NCBI GenBank assembly: GCA_017613085.1
Contig: JAGAEL010000193.1
Location: 1 to 32,092, forward strand
Length of the DNA stretch: 32,092 nucleotides
Reading direction: 5' to 3'
Source: Kiritimatiellia bacterium
GTDB taxonomy: Bacteria; Verrucomicrobiota; Kiritimatiellia; RFP12; UBA1067
Made by a program: the position numbers and the translations under genes. The notes beneath the pieces are model-generated. The model did no database searches, was not told the origin of the DNA, and was given only the letters and a program-made list of their open reading frames with translations. Shown piece after piece: positions 18,050-26,765 of the stretch (position 1 is the first letter of the stretch; every line of letters starts with the position of its first letter).

Positions 18050-21000
18050 ATGCCCAAACCATTCGTCCACCTTCACGTCCACACCAAGTACAGCCTGCTC
18101 GACGGCGTCTGCCAAGTCAAGGCGCTCGTCTCCCGCGCCAAGGAATTCGGGATGAACGCCTTGGCGATCACCGACCACGGGGTGATGTACGGCGCGATCG
18201 ACTTCTACAAAGAGTGCAAGGCGCAGGGTATCAAACCGATCATCGGGTGCGAGTTCTACATTCTCGCGAAGGAACATCGTTCCTGCCGCGACAAGCGCGT
18301 GCATTACCATCACCTCGTCTGTCTCGCCGAGACCTACGAGGGGTACATGAACCTCGCGCAGATGAACACGATCGCCTTTCTGGAAGGCTATTACTACAAG
18401 CCGCGAATCGACAAGGAGACGCTGCGCGCCCATTCAAAGGGCATTATCGGGTTGGCCGCCTGTCTCCAGGGGGAGATCAACTGCTATCTGAAGGAACGGC
18501 AGATCGACGAGGCGGAGAAGGTGGCGCGGGAATACATGGACATCTTCGGAGAAGGCAACTTTTTCCTGGAGATGCAGGACCACGGCATCGAGGAACAGCG
18601 AGTAGTCAATGAAGGCGTCCGCGAACTGATGAAGCGCACCGGGCTTCGCGCCGCCATCACCAACGATGTCCACTACATCATCCCCAGCCACGCGGACGCA
18701 CACGAAGTCATGCTCGCCATCCGCGACCAGACGGTGATGAGCGATCCAAAGCGTTTCAAATACCCGACGCACGAGTTCTACTTCAAGACACGCGAGGAGA
18801 TGGAACGCCTGTTCCCCGAAGACCAAGCCGCGCTCGACATCACTCAGGAGATCGCCGACCGCTGCAACGTGGAGTTGACCTTCTCGAACGGCAAGGCGGA
18901 CTCCCTCCACTTCCCGACCTTCCCGCTCCCCGAAGGCTTCTCAACCGGCAAGGAATATTTGATCCACCTTGGGAAACAGGGACTCAAAAAACACTACGGG
19001 CTGGACTACGACAACCCGCAGACGGAGAAAGACCGGGAACTGATCAAACGGTTCGACTACGAAGTCGGCGTCATTGAAAAGACGGGGTTCATCAACTACT
19101 TCCTCGTCGTCTCCGACTTCGTGATCTGGTCGCGGTCGCACGGCGTCCCCGTCGGGCCGGGACGCGGTTCGGGTGCCGGTTCGCTGCTCGCCTACTCGCT
19201 CGACATCACCCAGCTCGACCCCATGCGCTTCGACCTGATCTTCGAACGCTTCCTCAACCCGGAACGTATCTCGCCGCCTGATTTCGATATCGACTTCTGC
19301 CAGGCGCGCCGTAAAAAGACGATTGAATACGTCATGCAGAAATACGGCGAAGACCGGGTCGCCCAGATCGTCACCTTCGGCCAGATGGCGGCGAAAACCG
19401 CGATCCGTGATGTCGCCCGCGCCCTCGAAGTCCCGCTTGACAAGGCGATGGGCTACTGCAAGATGATCCCGGAAGATCCGAAGATGACGCTCGCCAAGGC
19501 GAAGACGGAGAACCCCGCCTTCGCCGCCGCATGCAACATGGATCCCGATCTGCGCCGCATCATGCAGCACGCGGAAGTCTTGGAGGGTGTCTACCGCAGC
19601 ACGGGCGTACACGCCGCCGGCATCGTAATCGGCGACAAGCCTTTGATCGACCTCGTCCCCCTCTGTCGCGGCACGGAAGGGATGCCCGTCGCGCAATACT
19701 CGAAGGAGCCGGTCGAACAGTGCGGTCTGTTGAAGATGGACTTCCTCGGACTGAAGACGCTCGACGTGCTGGAGGAGGCCGCCGACCTCGCCAAAATCAC
19801 GCACGGCGTGGAGATCGACTACCCCTCGCTCCCGCTCGACGACAAAAAGACCTTCGAGCTTTTCCAGGCGGCCGACACCGTGGGCGTCTTCCAGCTGGAA
19901 TCCGGCGGGATGCGCAAAATCCTGCTCGAATTCAAACCGACGCTGATCGACGAGATTATCGCTATTATCGCGCTGTACCGTCCCGGGCCGATGGACCAGA
20001 TTCCGCATTACGTGGCCCGCAAGCTCGGCCGCGAGCCGATCGTCTACGACCATCCGAAACTGGAACCCTACCTCAAGGAAACCTACGGCGTCATCGTCTA
20101 CCAGGAACAAGTGCAACGCGCCGCCCAGGCGCTTGCCGGCTATTCGCTCGGAAAGGCCGACCTGCTCCGCCGTGCGATGGGCAAGAAGAAGCCCGAAGTG
20201 ATGGCGAAAGAGCGCGTCACGTTCGTCCAGGGGTGCAAGGAGGTCAACAACATCCCGGAGGAGAAGGCCGGACAGATTTTCGACAACATCGAGAAATTCG
20301 CCGGATACGGCTTCAACAAGGCCCACGCCGCCGCCTACGGCGTCGTCACCTACTGGACGGCGTACATGAAGGCGAACTATCCGGTCGAATTCATGTGCGC
20401 GCAAATTTCCTCCGAAATCGGCAACTTCGACAAGCTCCCCGAATTCGTGAGCGCATCGGAGGCGATGGGGCTGGAAATCCTGCCGCCCGACGTGAACAAG
20501 AGCCGCGACCGCTTCGTGCCGGAGGACGGCAACATCCGCTACGGGCTCGCGGGTATCAAAAGTGTCGGCACCGGCGCGGCGGAACTCATTTTCAACGAGC
20601 GCGAAAAGAACGGCCCGTTCAAAGGGTTGCTCGACTTCTGTATGCGTTGCGATCCCTCGCTGGTGAACAAGCGCGTACTCGAGGCGCTGGTGAAATGCGG
20701 TGCCATGGATTCCTTCGGGATGCACCGCGCCCAGCTCTTCGCCGGCATCCAAGTCGCAATGTCGCGCGCCGGGCGGGAACTGCAGGATAAAGCCTCCGGA
20801 CAGGGGAGCCTCTTCGAGACCCTGCAAGTAAACGAAGTCGGTTCGGCGGGCGAGGATTTCCCCGACTGTGAACACTGGACGAAGAAGGAATGTCTCGCCT
20901 ACGAACGCGAGTTGTGCGGCATCTACCTCACCGGGCATCCGCTCGACCGTTACCGCGCCATCGCGAAAGCCATCTCGACCTACGACCTCGGTTCGCTGCC

Positions 21001-21598
21001 TGAAAACGCGGAAGTCATCGAAGACCGCGACATCCGCATCTGCGCGATGGCGGACGCCGTCTCCGTCCGCATCAGCAAGAAAACGAAGGAACCGTGGGCG
21101 ATCCTCACGCTGGACGACGGGCTCCACAAGATCGAAGCACTCGCCTTCGCCAGCACGTACAAGGAATTTCAGGCGGCCTGCGTCCCCGACACGCCGGTCG
21201 TCGTCTGCGGGACGCTCTCCAAACGACTGGAAGACGACCGCCCGAAAATCATCGCGCGCGAAATCTACCCGCTGGAATCCTCGTTGACCCAATTCGGGAA
21301 ACGTGCGATCATCGGTATCAACGCAAAAGGGAAGAATCTGGGTAAGCACATTGCCGATCTTCACGGTATCGTGGGAAAGCACCCGGGCAAGCTCCCCCTC
21401 TTGATCTGCCTGATTTACCCCGACAAGAAACGAATCCTGATCGAATCGTCAAACGCGCACACCGTCGAGCCGACGATGTCGTTCCTCGCCGATTCCGAAG
21501 CCCTCTTCGGAAAACGCGCCTTGAAATTCACGGCCCGCCCGGAAATCTACCTTCAGACGCGCCAACGGCGGTTTCGTCCGCAACCGGCCGGAAGTTGA
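18050..21598 (+). CDS. dnaE: DNA polymerase III subunit alpha
   Basis: 1182 residues, the replicative polymerase. The N-terminal PHP domain begins FVHLHVHTKYSLLDG, with ITDHGVMYGA following. The palm carries GPGRGSGAGSLLAYSL, the catalytic acidic site PDFDIDFCQARR (Asp411, Asp413) and the third site in LLKMDFLGLKTLD. Further family marks are TGVHAAGIVIGD, VFQLESGGMRKIL, ALYRPGPMDQIP, YQEQVQRAAQ and GYGFNKAHAAAYG. A helix-hairpin-helix region and an OB fold (residues about 1000-1080) complete the DnaE1 plan; there is no proofreading exonuclease insertion, so it is not PolC. ATG 18050 is chosen because GGGAG lies seven bases before it and the protein then starts at the conserved PHP strand. It is last in the operon; the 29-bp repeat follows 33 bases after the stop. 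Confidence 0.96.
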   Translation: MPKPFVHLHVHTKYSLLDGVCQVKALVSRAKEFGMNALAITDHGVMYGAIDFYKECKAQGIKPIIGCEFYILAKEHRSCRDKRVHYHHLVCLAETYEGYMNLAQMNTIAFLEGYYYKPRIDKETLRAHSKGIIGLAACLQGEINCYLKERQIDEAEKVAREYMDIFGEGNFFLEMQDHGIEEQRVVNEGVRELMKRTGLRAAITNDVHYIIPSHADAHEVMLAIRDQTVMSDPKRFKYPTHEFYFKTREEMERLFPEDQAALDITQEIADRCNVELTFSNGKADSLHFPTFPLPEGFSTGKEYLIHLGKQGLKKHYGLDYDNPQTEKDRELIKRFDYEVGVIEKTGFINYFLVVSDFVIWSRSHGVPVGPGRGSGAGSLLAYSLDITQLDPMRFDLIFERFLNPERISPPDFDIDFCQARRKKTIEYVMQKYGEDRVAQIVTFGQMAAKTAIRDVARALEVPLDKAMGYCKMIPEDPKMTLAKAKTENPAFAAACNMDPDLRRIMQHAEVLEGVYRSTGVHAAGIVIGDKPLIDLVPLCRGTEGMPVAQYSKEPVEQCGLLKMDFLGLKTLDVLEEAADLAKITHGVEIDYPSLPLDDKKTFELFQAADTVGVFQLESGGMRKILLEFKPTLIDEIIAIIALYRPGPMDQIPHYVARKLGREPIVYDHPKLEPYLKETYGVIVYQEQVQRAAQALAGYSLGKADLLRRAMGKKKPEVMAKERVTFVQGCKEVNNIPEEKAGQIFDNIEKFAGYGFNKAHAAAYGVVTYWTAYMKANYPVEFMCAQISSEIGNFDKLPEFVSASEAMGLEILPPDVNKSRDRFVPEDGNIRYGLAGIKSVGTGAAELIFNEREKNGPFKGLLDFCMRCDPSLVNKRVLEALVKCGAMDSFGMHRAQLFAGIQVAMSRAGRELQDKASGQGSLFETLQVNEVGSAGEDFPDCEHWTKKECLAYERELCGIYLTGHPLDRYRAIAKAISTYDLGSLPENAEVIEDRDIRICAMADAVSVRISKKTKEPWAILTLDDGLHKIEALAFASTYKEFQAACVPDTPVVVCGTLSKRLEDDRPKIIAREIYPLESSLTQFGKRAIIGINAKGKNLGKHIADLHGIVGKHPGKLPLLICLIYPDKKRILIESSNAHTVEPTMSFLADSEALFGKRALKFTARPEIYLQTRQRRFRPQPAGS

Positions 21599-21631
21599 CG
21601 TGTAACCACACAAATACGAGAGACGCGCTTT

Positions 21632-21660
21632 GGGGCGCATCCACGAATCGTGTAAACACG
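21632..21660. repeat. 29-bp dispersed repeat, copy 2
   Basis: Same unit as 10951-10979 with a single mismatch, again directly after the 3' end of a plus-strand operon (dnaE) and before a convergent gene. Flanking sequence also shares GTAACCAC, though at a different place, which suggests rearranged modules. Confidence 0.75.
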
Positions 21661-21683
21661 CGCGCGTTTCCCTAGTTTCGTTC

Positions 21684-24600
21684 TTATAACGAGAGCAAGT
21701 CTTTGAGGTCGTCGAAGGAGAGTTTCGACATGATCGCGCTGTCGGAACTTTCGATGGTCGCGCTGATCAACGCCTGTTTCCGCCGCTGCATGGCGAGGAC
21801 ACGTTCTTCGACGGAATCCTCCGCGATGAGTTTGATGCTGTACACCGTTTTCTTCTGCCCGATACGGTGCGCACGGTCTGTGGCCTGGTCTTCCACGGCG
21901 GGATTCCACCAGGGATCGAAATGGACCACCATATCCGCGCCCGTCAGGTTCAACCCCGTCCCGCCCGCCTTCAGGCTGATCAGGAAAACAGGGATGGAGG
22001 GCGTGAGGTTGAAACGCTGGCACTGTTCCAACCGGTCTTTTGTCGAACCGTCCAGATAACAGTACGGAACGCTGCGCACGTCGAGTTCCGCACGGATCAG
22101 GGCGAGCATCCGCACGAACTGGCTGAAGACGAGGATGCGGTGGCCGCCTTCAACCGCCTCGTCGAGCAATTCAAAGAACGCCTCGAGCTTTGTGGAGGGA
22201 CGTTCGTCCGCTCGTTTTCCCTTCCGGTCCTGCAGAAGGTCGAGGTGGCAGCAGACTTGGCGCAGACGCATCAAGATGGCGAGGATTTCAAAACGGGATT
22301 TTTCAAACCCCTTCTCTTTCACCATGCCGCGAACCTTCTGTTGCGACTCGAAAAGGATTTCGTCGTAGACGCGCTTCTGGTCGTCGGTCATGGTGCAGTA
22401 CTGGATCTTGACGAGCTTGTCGGGAAGGTCTTTCGCGACGTCCTTCTTTACGCGGCGCAGGATGAACGGATGCAACTTGTGGCGAAGTTTCGCCTGTAGC
22501 GGCGCGGCCTCTTCGGGGGACGCCCCGGAAAGCGGATCTTCGTAATTGACACGGAAGGAGTCGTACGAGCCGAGATAGTCCGGCATCAAGAAATCCATGA
22601 TCGACCAGATGTCCTGCACACCGTTTTCGATGGGCGTACCTGTCAGGACAAGTTTGTTCCCGGCATAAATTTTCTTCACCGCGATCGCGTTCTGCGTGGT
22701 ACGGTTCTTGATGTGCTGGGCCTCGTCCAGCACGGCGACGGAGAACCGGTACGGCGCGTAATTCGCCAAGTCCCTGCGCACGAGCGCGTAGGAGGTAATG
22801 ACGAGGTCGCTTTCCGGAATCTTCGCGAACAACCCCTCCCGGTTCGGCCCGTTGATGACCAGGCGCCGGAAACGCGGCAAGAACTTGGCGGCCTCGCGGT
22901 CCCAGTTCGCGACAAGGCTTGTAGGACAGATCACGATGGCGGGTTTCCCCCGCGCTTCCTCATCGGTGCGCGTAAGACTGAGCCACGTCAGCGTCTGCAA
23001 CGTTTTTCCCAAGCCCATCTCATCCGCCAACAGCCCGTTCATCCCGGCGTTCTCCAGGAAACGCAGCCAGTACACGCCCTCCTTCTGGTAGGGACGCAGA
23101 ATCTCCTCCAGACCGTCCCCCAGCGGAACCGGCGCGAAACGGGTCCCCTTCTCGCGGTTGTGGCGCGCAGCCTTTTCCCGCCAGTCGGGCGGTTCTTCCA
23201 CGTCCATCCCGTCCATCGCGTGCAGCGACGCCTGGACGAACGGCGCATAGACACGCGGCAGCAGGAAATGCCCGCGCAAGGGGCTCTCGCGGCTCTGGCA
23301 ATCGTTGAACACGGAACGCATGGATTTCACCGCGTTGCTGTCGAGCAGACAGATACCGTCCTCCGTCTCCAGGAAAGCGTCGCCCCGGTTCATCGCGCGC
23401 TGCACATCCCCTTCCGGCACACGCCCGGCGCCGGGGCGCTCAAAGGTGTACCCGACGTCAAACCAGCCGGCGCGGTCGCTCTCGCTGATTTTCACGACCG
23501 GCGTCAGGACGGGAAGCTCGTCCAGAATCGCCTCCAGTTTCCCCTTCGGTTTGACTTTCCAGCCGAGGCGTCCGAGCGTGGGCATTCCGGTGCCGAGGAA
23601 GTTCAGCACCTCCCGCGTACCGACAATTTCATACCGCCCGTCCGTCTCTTTGAAACCGGCTTTGCAGAGAGCCGCCAACGCCGACTTCTCCACCGGCAGG
23701 TTCCGCACGGAATAGCGGAGGATGTCGTCTGGATCCGGGATGGCGAAATCCACCGAATCCCGTACCCCCGCCTGTACGTCGTGTCCGCCGTAGGTAGCCC
23801 GGAGGGTCGCGGAGAGCGAAGCCCGCGAACCGCTCAGTTCCAGCGTAAAGACGGGCGTACCCGGCACCCGCTCGAAGAGTTCCGGCGTAAGATCCATCTT
23901 GACGGGGAATTGTCGGAGAAGGTTCGGCAGGTCGCGTTCCAGAAAGGTGATCACGTTTTCGCGGGGAATGATTTCATCCTTGACGTAGATCGAGTGATAC
24001 GGCAGCGGAAGGACGTTCGCCAGCGTCCAGAAATGCCCCTCCGCCAAGACCACGCCCTGGCGTCCCGAAACAAAAAAGGCGGGCAGGACGCCTTGCGGGA
24101 GCGCGGGGATGTCGGCGTGGGGGAAGAGGTAGATTTCCCCCGTATCCGGATCGACATCCATCTCCAGCGCGGAGGAGACGCGGCGCGCCTCCGCGACGTA
24201 TTCCTTGCAACCGGCTTCGACGATTTTCGCGCCGCCCGCGTTTTGCAGAAGGTTGACGAAATCCGGCGGGGAGACTTCGAAATGCCCCTTCGCGGGGCCT
24301 TCGCAGATGTCTTCCAAGACCTCCAGGAGGTTTTCATCCGTCGCGGAAAGACGGACGGCGGTTCCCTCCGGCACCATTTCCGGCAGCATCGGCGGACGCC
24401 CCTCGGCAAGCAGGAAAAGCGCGAGTTGGATCTTCCCCTTTGCATGGAACGTCGCCTGCCACCCGCCCGGCAGGGAAAGGCAGAGCTGCACGGGAAGCCC
24501 GTTGCGGCTGCGCGGCAGATAGGAGGAAGAGGCGATCTGTTCGATCCGCCGCGCCCGGCGTTGTTCTTCCGCGTACTTCTGCGCGCGCAGGGGATCCGTC

Positions 24601-24887
24601 GTCCGCATCATCACCGTGATGCCCAGCGCGACGATGTGCGGGCAGATCTGGCCGTCGCGCTGGTTCGTGATGCAGGGGCAGAGCGATTCGACGGAACCGT
24701 CGGGATGGACTTTGACGCGCGTCCGGATTTCGCTCATTCCCTGACGTAGCTCCACGCCTTCGATGAGATCCCCCGAAACGTCGCATTTGACGACCTGGCC
24801 CCGCTGCACCATGCGGCGCGCCATTTCGTAGACCTCCTCGCCCCCCCACGAGACGAGCAGCTGTTTTGTCAATAACCCGGGGCGCAT
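21684..24887 (-). CDS. SWIM-domain SNF2-family DNA helicase
   Basis: About 1067 residues. Near the N-terminus (residues about 70-85) is a SWIM-type zinc motif CPCITNQRDGQICPH (CxC...CxH). A long middle region has no motif I recognise. The C-terminal half is a SNF2 ATPase: motif I LLADEMGLGKTLQTL (Lys628), ICPTSLVANW, VITSYALVRRD, motif II VLDEAQHIKN, LTGTPIENGVQDIWSI, and the second RecA lobe with FSQFVRML, LDGSTKDR, SLKAGGTGLNLTGAD and motif VI DQATDRAHRIGQ. Such bacterial proteins are ATP-driven DNA or RNA polymerase remodellers (RapA/HepA-like), with undefined targets. ATG 24887 is chosen because AGGAAGG lies just upstream, overlapping the end of sanA. It is second in a two-gene operon. 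No nuclease or defence partners flank it. Confidence 0.92.
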   Translation of the reverse strand: MRPGLLTKQLLVSWGGEEVYEMARRMVQRGQVVKCDVSGDLIEGVELRQGMSEIRTRVKVHPDGSVESLCPCITNQRDGQICPHIVALGITVMMRTTDPLRAQKYAEEQRRARRIEQIASSSYLPRSRNGLPVQLCLSLPGGWQATFHAKGKIQLALFLLAEGRPPMLPEMVPEGTAVRLSATDENLLEVLEDICEGPAKGHFEVSPPDFVNLLQNAGGAKIVEAGCKEYVAEARRVSSALEMDVDPDTGEIYLFPHADIPALPQGVLPAFFVSGRQGVVLAEGHFWTLANVLPLPYHSIYVKDEIIPRENVITFLERDLPNLLRQFPVKMDLTPELFERVPGTPVFTLELSGSRASLSATLRATYGGHDVQAGVRDSVDFAIPDPDDILRYSVRNLPVEKSALAALCKAGFKETDGRYEIVGTREVLNFLGTGMPTLGRLGWKVKPKGKLEAILDELPVLTPVVKISESDRAGWFDVGYTFERPGAGRVPEGDVQRAMNRGDAFLETEDGICLLDSNAVKSMRSVFNDCQSRESPLRGHFLLPRVYAPFVQASLHAMDGMDVEEPPDWREKAARHNREKGTRFAPVPLGDGLEEILRPYQKEGVYWLRFLENAGMNGLLADEMGLGKTLQTLTWLSLTRTDEEARGKPAIVICPTSLVANWDREAAKFLPRFRRLVINGPNREGLFAKIPESDLVITSYALVRRDLANYAPYRFSVAVLDEAQHIKNRTTQNAIAVKKIYAGNKLVLTGTPIENGVQDIWSIMDFLMPDYLGSYDSFRVNYEDPLSGASPEEAAPLQAKLRHKLHPFILRRVKKDVAKDLPDKLVKIQYCTMTDDQKRVYDEILFESQQKVRGMVKEKGFEKSRFEILAILMRLRQVCCHLDLLQDRKGKRADERPSTKLEAFFELLDEAVEGGHRILVFSQFVRMLALIRAELDVRSVPYCYLDGSTKDRLEQCQRFNLTPSIPVFLISLKAGGTGLNLTGADMVVHFDPWWNPAVEDQATDRAHRIGQKKTVYSIKLIAEDSVEERVLAMQRRKQALISATIESSDSAIMSKLSFDDLKDLLSL

Positions 24888-24898
24888 CAAACCTTCCT

Positions 24899-25537
24899 CT
24901 ACTGCGGCAGTTTTTCCAGCGGTCCGAGGAATTTCGGACTGCGGCGGACCAGGACATCCAGCACGGCGGCGACCTTGGCAAACTGTTCACGGATCGGCGT
25001 CTTCAGGGAATAACCGAGATCCACATCCCGGGCGGCATAGCCGTAGGCATCGCATCCGAAACCGCGCGCGAGGAAAACGGCCCGGCGCACGTGGTCGGGC
25101 TGGGAAACGATGACGAAGGAATCGAGACCGAACACCTTCTTCGCCCGGACGACGGAATCCAGCGTCCTGAATCCGGCGTAGTCGCAGACGATGCGGTCAC
25201 GCGGTACACCGATCTGGACGAGCGCTTCCTTCATGTCCGTCGCCTCGTCATACGTCTTGACGTGGTTGTCCCCGCTGACGATCAGGCAGTCCACCTTCCC
25301 CGCCTTGTACAGCTCGGCGGCGGCTTCCATCCGGCGCGAGAAAAACATATTCGGCCCGCTCGGCAGCATACGTACACACCCGAGGACAACCGCCGCGCGC
25401 CGATGCGGCAGCGCATCGACGGTGCTTTTGTCGAACACCCTCCCCTTGGACGCCATCCAGATCGCCCCGACGGAACCGCCCCATACGACCAACGCGACCG
25501 CCATCAGCGCCGCAACTATTTTCATTCGTCTTTTCAT
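24899..25537 (-). CDS. sanA: SanA-like DUF218 envelope protein
   Basis: 212 residues. One N-terminal membrane anchor (residues about 6-28, KIVAALMAVALVVWGGSVGAIW) precedes a DUF218/YdcF-type domain. Strong SanA marks are AAVVLGCVRMLPSG, FFSRRMEAAAELYKAGKVD, LIVSGDNHVKTYDEATDM, CDYAGFRTLDSVVRAKKVFG and FVIVSQPDHVRRAVFLAR. E. coli SanA affects envelope permeability and vancomycin resistance at high temperature; its activity is unknown. The gene shows no ribosome site before ATG 25537 and the predicted -10 lies seven bases upstream, so the mRNA may be leaderless; ATG 25525 is an alternative start. The stop is TAG, and the SNF2 gene starts 11 bases later. The two products have no obvious functional link. 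Confidence 0.88.
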   Translation of the reverse strand: MKRRMKIVAALMAVALVVWGGSVGAIWMASKGRVFDKSTVDALPHRRAAVVLGCVRMLPSGPNMFFSRRMEAAAELYKAGKVDCLIVSGDNHVKTYDEATDMKEALVQIGVPRDRIVCDYAGFRTLDSVVRAKKVFGLDSFVIVSQPDHVRRAVFLARGFGCDAYGYAARDVDLGYSLKTPIREQFAKVAAVLDVLVRRSPKFLGPLEKLPQ

Positions 25538-25544
25538 GGTCGGG

Positions 25545-25573
25545 AGTATACCAAATCCGGCCTTGGATGGAAA
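25545..25573 (-). promoter_or_regulatory. Predicted promoter for sanA
   Basis: On the minus strand: TTTCCA (25573-25568), 17-bp spacer, TATACT (25550-25545). The -10 is strong (5 of 6), the -35 weaker. The -10 ends seven bases before the ATG. It is divergent from the serC promoter, whose -35 begins 16 bases away. Confidence 0.5.
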
Positions 25574-25588
25574 TAAAAATCAAAGGAA

Positions 25589-25617
25589 TTGACAAACGGG
25601 CGAATTCACGGCAAACT
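25589..25617 (+). promoter_or_regulatory. Predicted promoter for serC-ruvC
   Basis: Perfect TTGACA at 25589-25594, 17-bp spacer, CAAACT at 25612-25617. The bases ACTAGCGTC following into the start region are identical to those at the carB promoter. Predicted start near 25624. Confidence 0.6.
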
Positions 25618-25630
25618 AGCGTCTTTCATT

Positions 25631-25677
25631 TGAACGCCACGGAGGGAAGGTCCCTCGCGGGGACTGTTCAAAGGAGG
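25631..25677 (+). promoter_or_regulatory. Structured serC leader with strong ribosome site
   Basis: TGAAC (25631-25635) can pair with GTTCA (25666-25670). Inside, two mutually exclusive hairpins are possible: GGGA-AGG-TCCC (25644-25654) or GTCCC-TCGCG-GGGAC (25650-25664). The second ends just before the ribosome site AAAGGAGG (25670-25677), so switching could control translation. A three-codon ATG GAT TGA lies at 25678-25686, directly before the serC ATG. Confidence 0.35.
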
Positions 25678-25688
25678 ATGGATTGAGT

Positions 25689-26765
25689 ATGTCACGTGTG
25701 TACAATTTCAGCGCAGGCCCTGCGGTTTTGCCGTTGGAGGCCCTGCAGGAAGCGCAGAACGATTTAGTGGATTACAAGGGATCCGGAATGTCCGTGATGG
25801 AGATGTCCCATCGCGGCAAGGAATACGACGCCCTGCATAACGAGGCGATCGCCAACCTTCACGAGCTTCTCGGTTTGGGCGACGAGTACCAGGTCCTGTT
25901 CCTTCAGGGCGGGGCGAGCCTCCAGTTCGCGCAGATCCCGATGAATTTCCTCGGCGCCGGGCAGACGGCCGATTACGTCAATTCCGGGCATTGGGCGGCC
26001 GCCGCCATCAAACAGGCGCAGCTCATCGGCAACGTCAACATCGTCGCCGACACCCAGAAGGACATCCCCACCCGTATGCCGAACATCGCGGACATCCGCT
26101 GGACACCCGGCGCGGTCTACAGCCACATCACCACGAATGAAACGATTTCCGGCGCCCAGTTCAAGACAATCCCTGATTCCCCCTCGCCGTTGATCGCGGA
26201 TATGTCCTCCGACATCCTCTCCTGCCCCCGCGACTATAGCAAGTACGCGATGTTCTACGCGGGCGCGCAGAAGAACCTCGGTCCCGCCGGCGTCGCGCTG
26301 GTCGTCATCCGCAAGGATTTCGCCGCCAAGGGGAACATTTCGATCCCGACGATGCTCCGTTACCAGACGCACATCGACAAGAATTCCCTCTACAACACGC
26401 CGCCCTGCTTCAGCATCTACATGATCACGCTGACGACCCGGTGGCTGAAGAAGGTCGGCATCGAGAACCTCTACCGCCAGAATGTCGAAAAGGCCAAGAA
26501 AATCTACGACGTCCTGGACGCCTCCGGATTCTATCGCGGCACGGCGGACAAGGCGTTCCGCTCCGACATGAACATCACCTTCCGCACCCCGACCGAGGAG
26601 CTGGACGCGCTCTTCGTCAAACAGGCGGCGGAAGCCGGCATGAAGCAGCTCAAAGGGCACCGATCCGTCGGCGGCATCCGCGCCTCCGTCTACAACGCCT
26701 TCCCCGTGGCGGGCGTGGACACGCTGGTCGAATTTATGAAGGACTTCGAAAAGCGGAATGGCTGA
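25689..26765 (+). CDS. serC: Phosphoserine aminotransferase
   Basis: 358 residues, close to the E. coli enzyme. SerC is a PLP enzyme of class V that makes 3-phosphoserine from 3-phosphohydroxypyruvate and glutamate in serine synthesis (and can act in the PLP pathway). The start YNFSAGPAVLPLEAL is the family signature. Others are GMSVMEMSHRGKEY, FLQGGASLQFAQIPMN, the PLP site with Lys195 in FYAGAQKNLGPAG, NTPPCFSIYM, and the C-terminal GHRSVGGIRASVYNA. ATG 25689 is preferred; TTG at 25683 is closer to AAAGGAGG and would add two residues. The stop overlaps ruvC by eight bases. serA and serB are not in the window. Confidence 0.96.
   Translation: MSRVYNFSAGPAVLPLEALQEAQNDLVDYKGSGMSVMEMSHRGKEYDALHNEAIANLHELLGLGDEYQVLFLQGGASLQFAQIPMNFLGAGQTADYVNSGHWAAAAIKQAQLIGNVNIVADTQKDIPTRMPNIADIRWTPGAVYSHITTNETISGAQFKTIPDSPSPLIADMSSDILSCPRDYSKYAMFYAGAQKNLGPAGVALVVIRKDFAAKGNISIPTMLRYQTHIDKNSLYNTPPCFSIYMITLTTRWLKKVGIENLYRQNVEKAKKIYDVLDASGFYRGTADKAFRSDMNITFRTPTEELDALFVKQAAEAGMKQLKGHRSVGGIRASVYNAFPVAGVDTLVEFMKDFEKRNG

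Noticed and set aside
18941-21382. An 813-codon minus-strand open frame opposite dnaE
   Set aside because: The plus strand is unmistakable DnaE with all catalytic motifs; the antisense frame shows no motif, ribosome site or promoter.
22713-24749. A 678-codon plus-strand frame opposite the SNF2 gene
   Set aside because: Antisense shadow; the SNF2 helicase motifs on the minus strand are complete.
21684-25537. SNF2 helicase as part of a defence island
   Set aside because: Neighbours are dnaE, sanA and serC; there is no nuclease, methylase or mobile gene, and the SWIM-SNF2 type is common in chromosomes.
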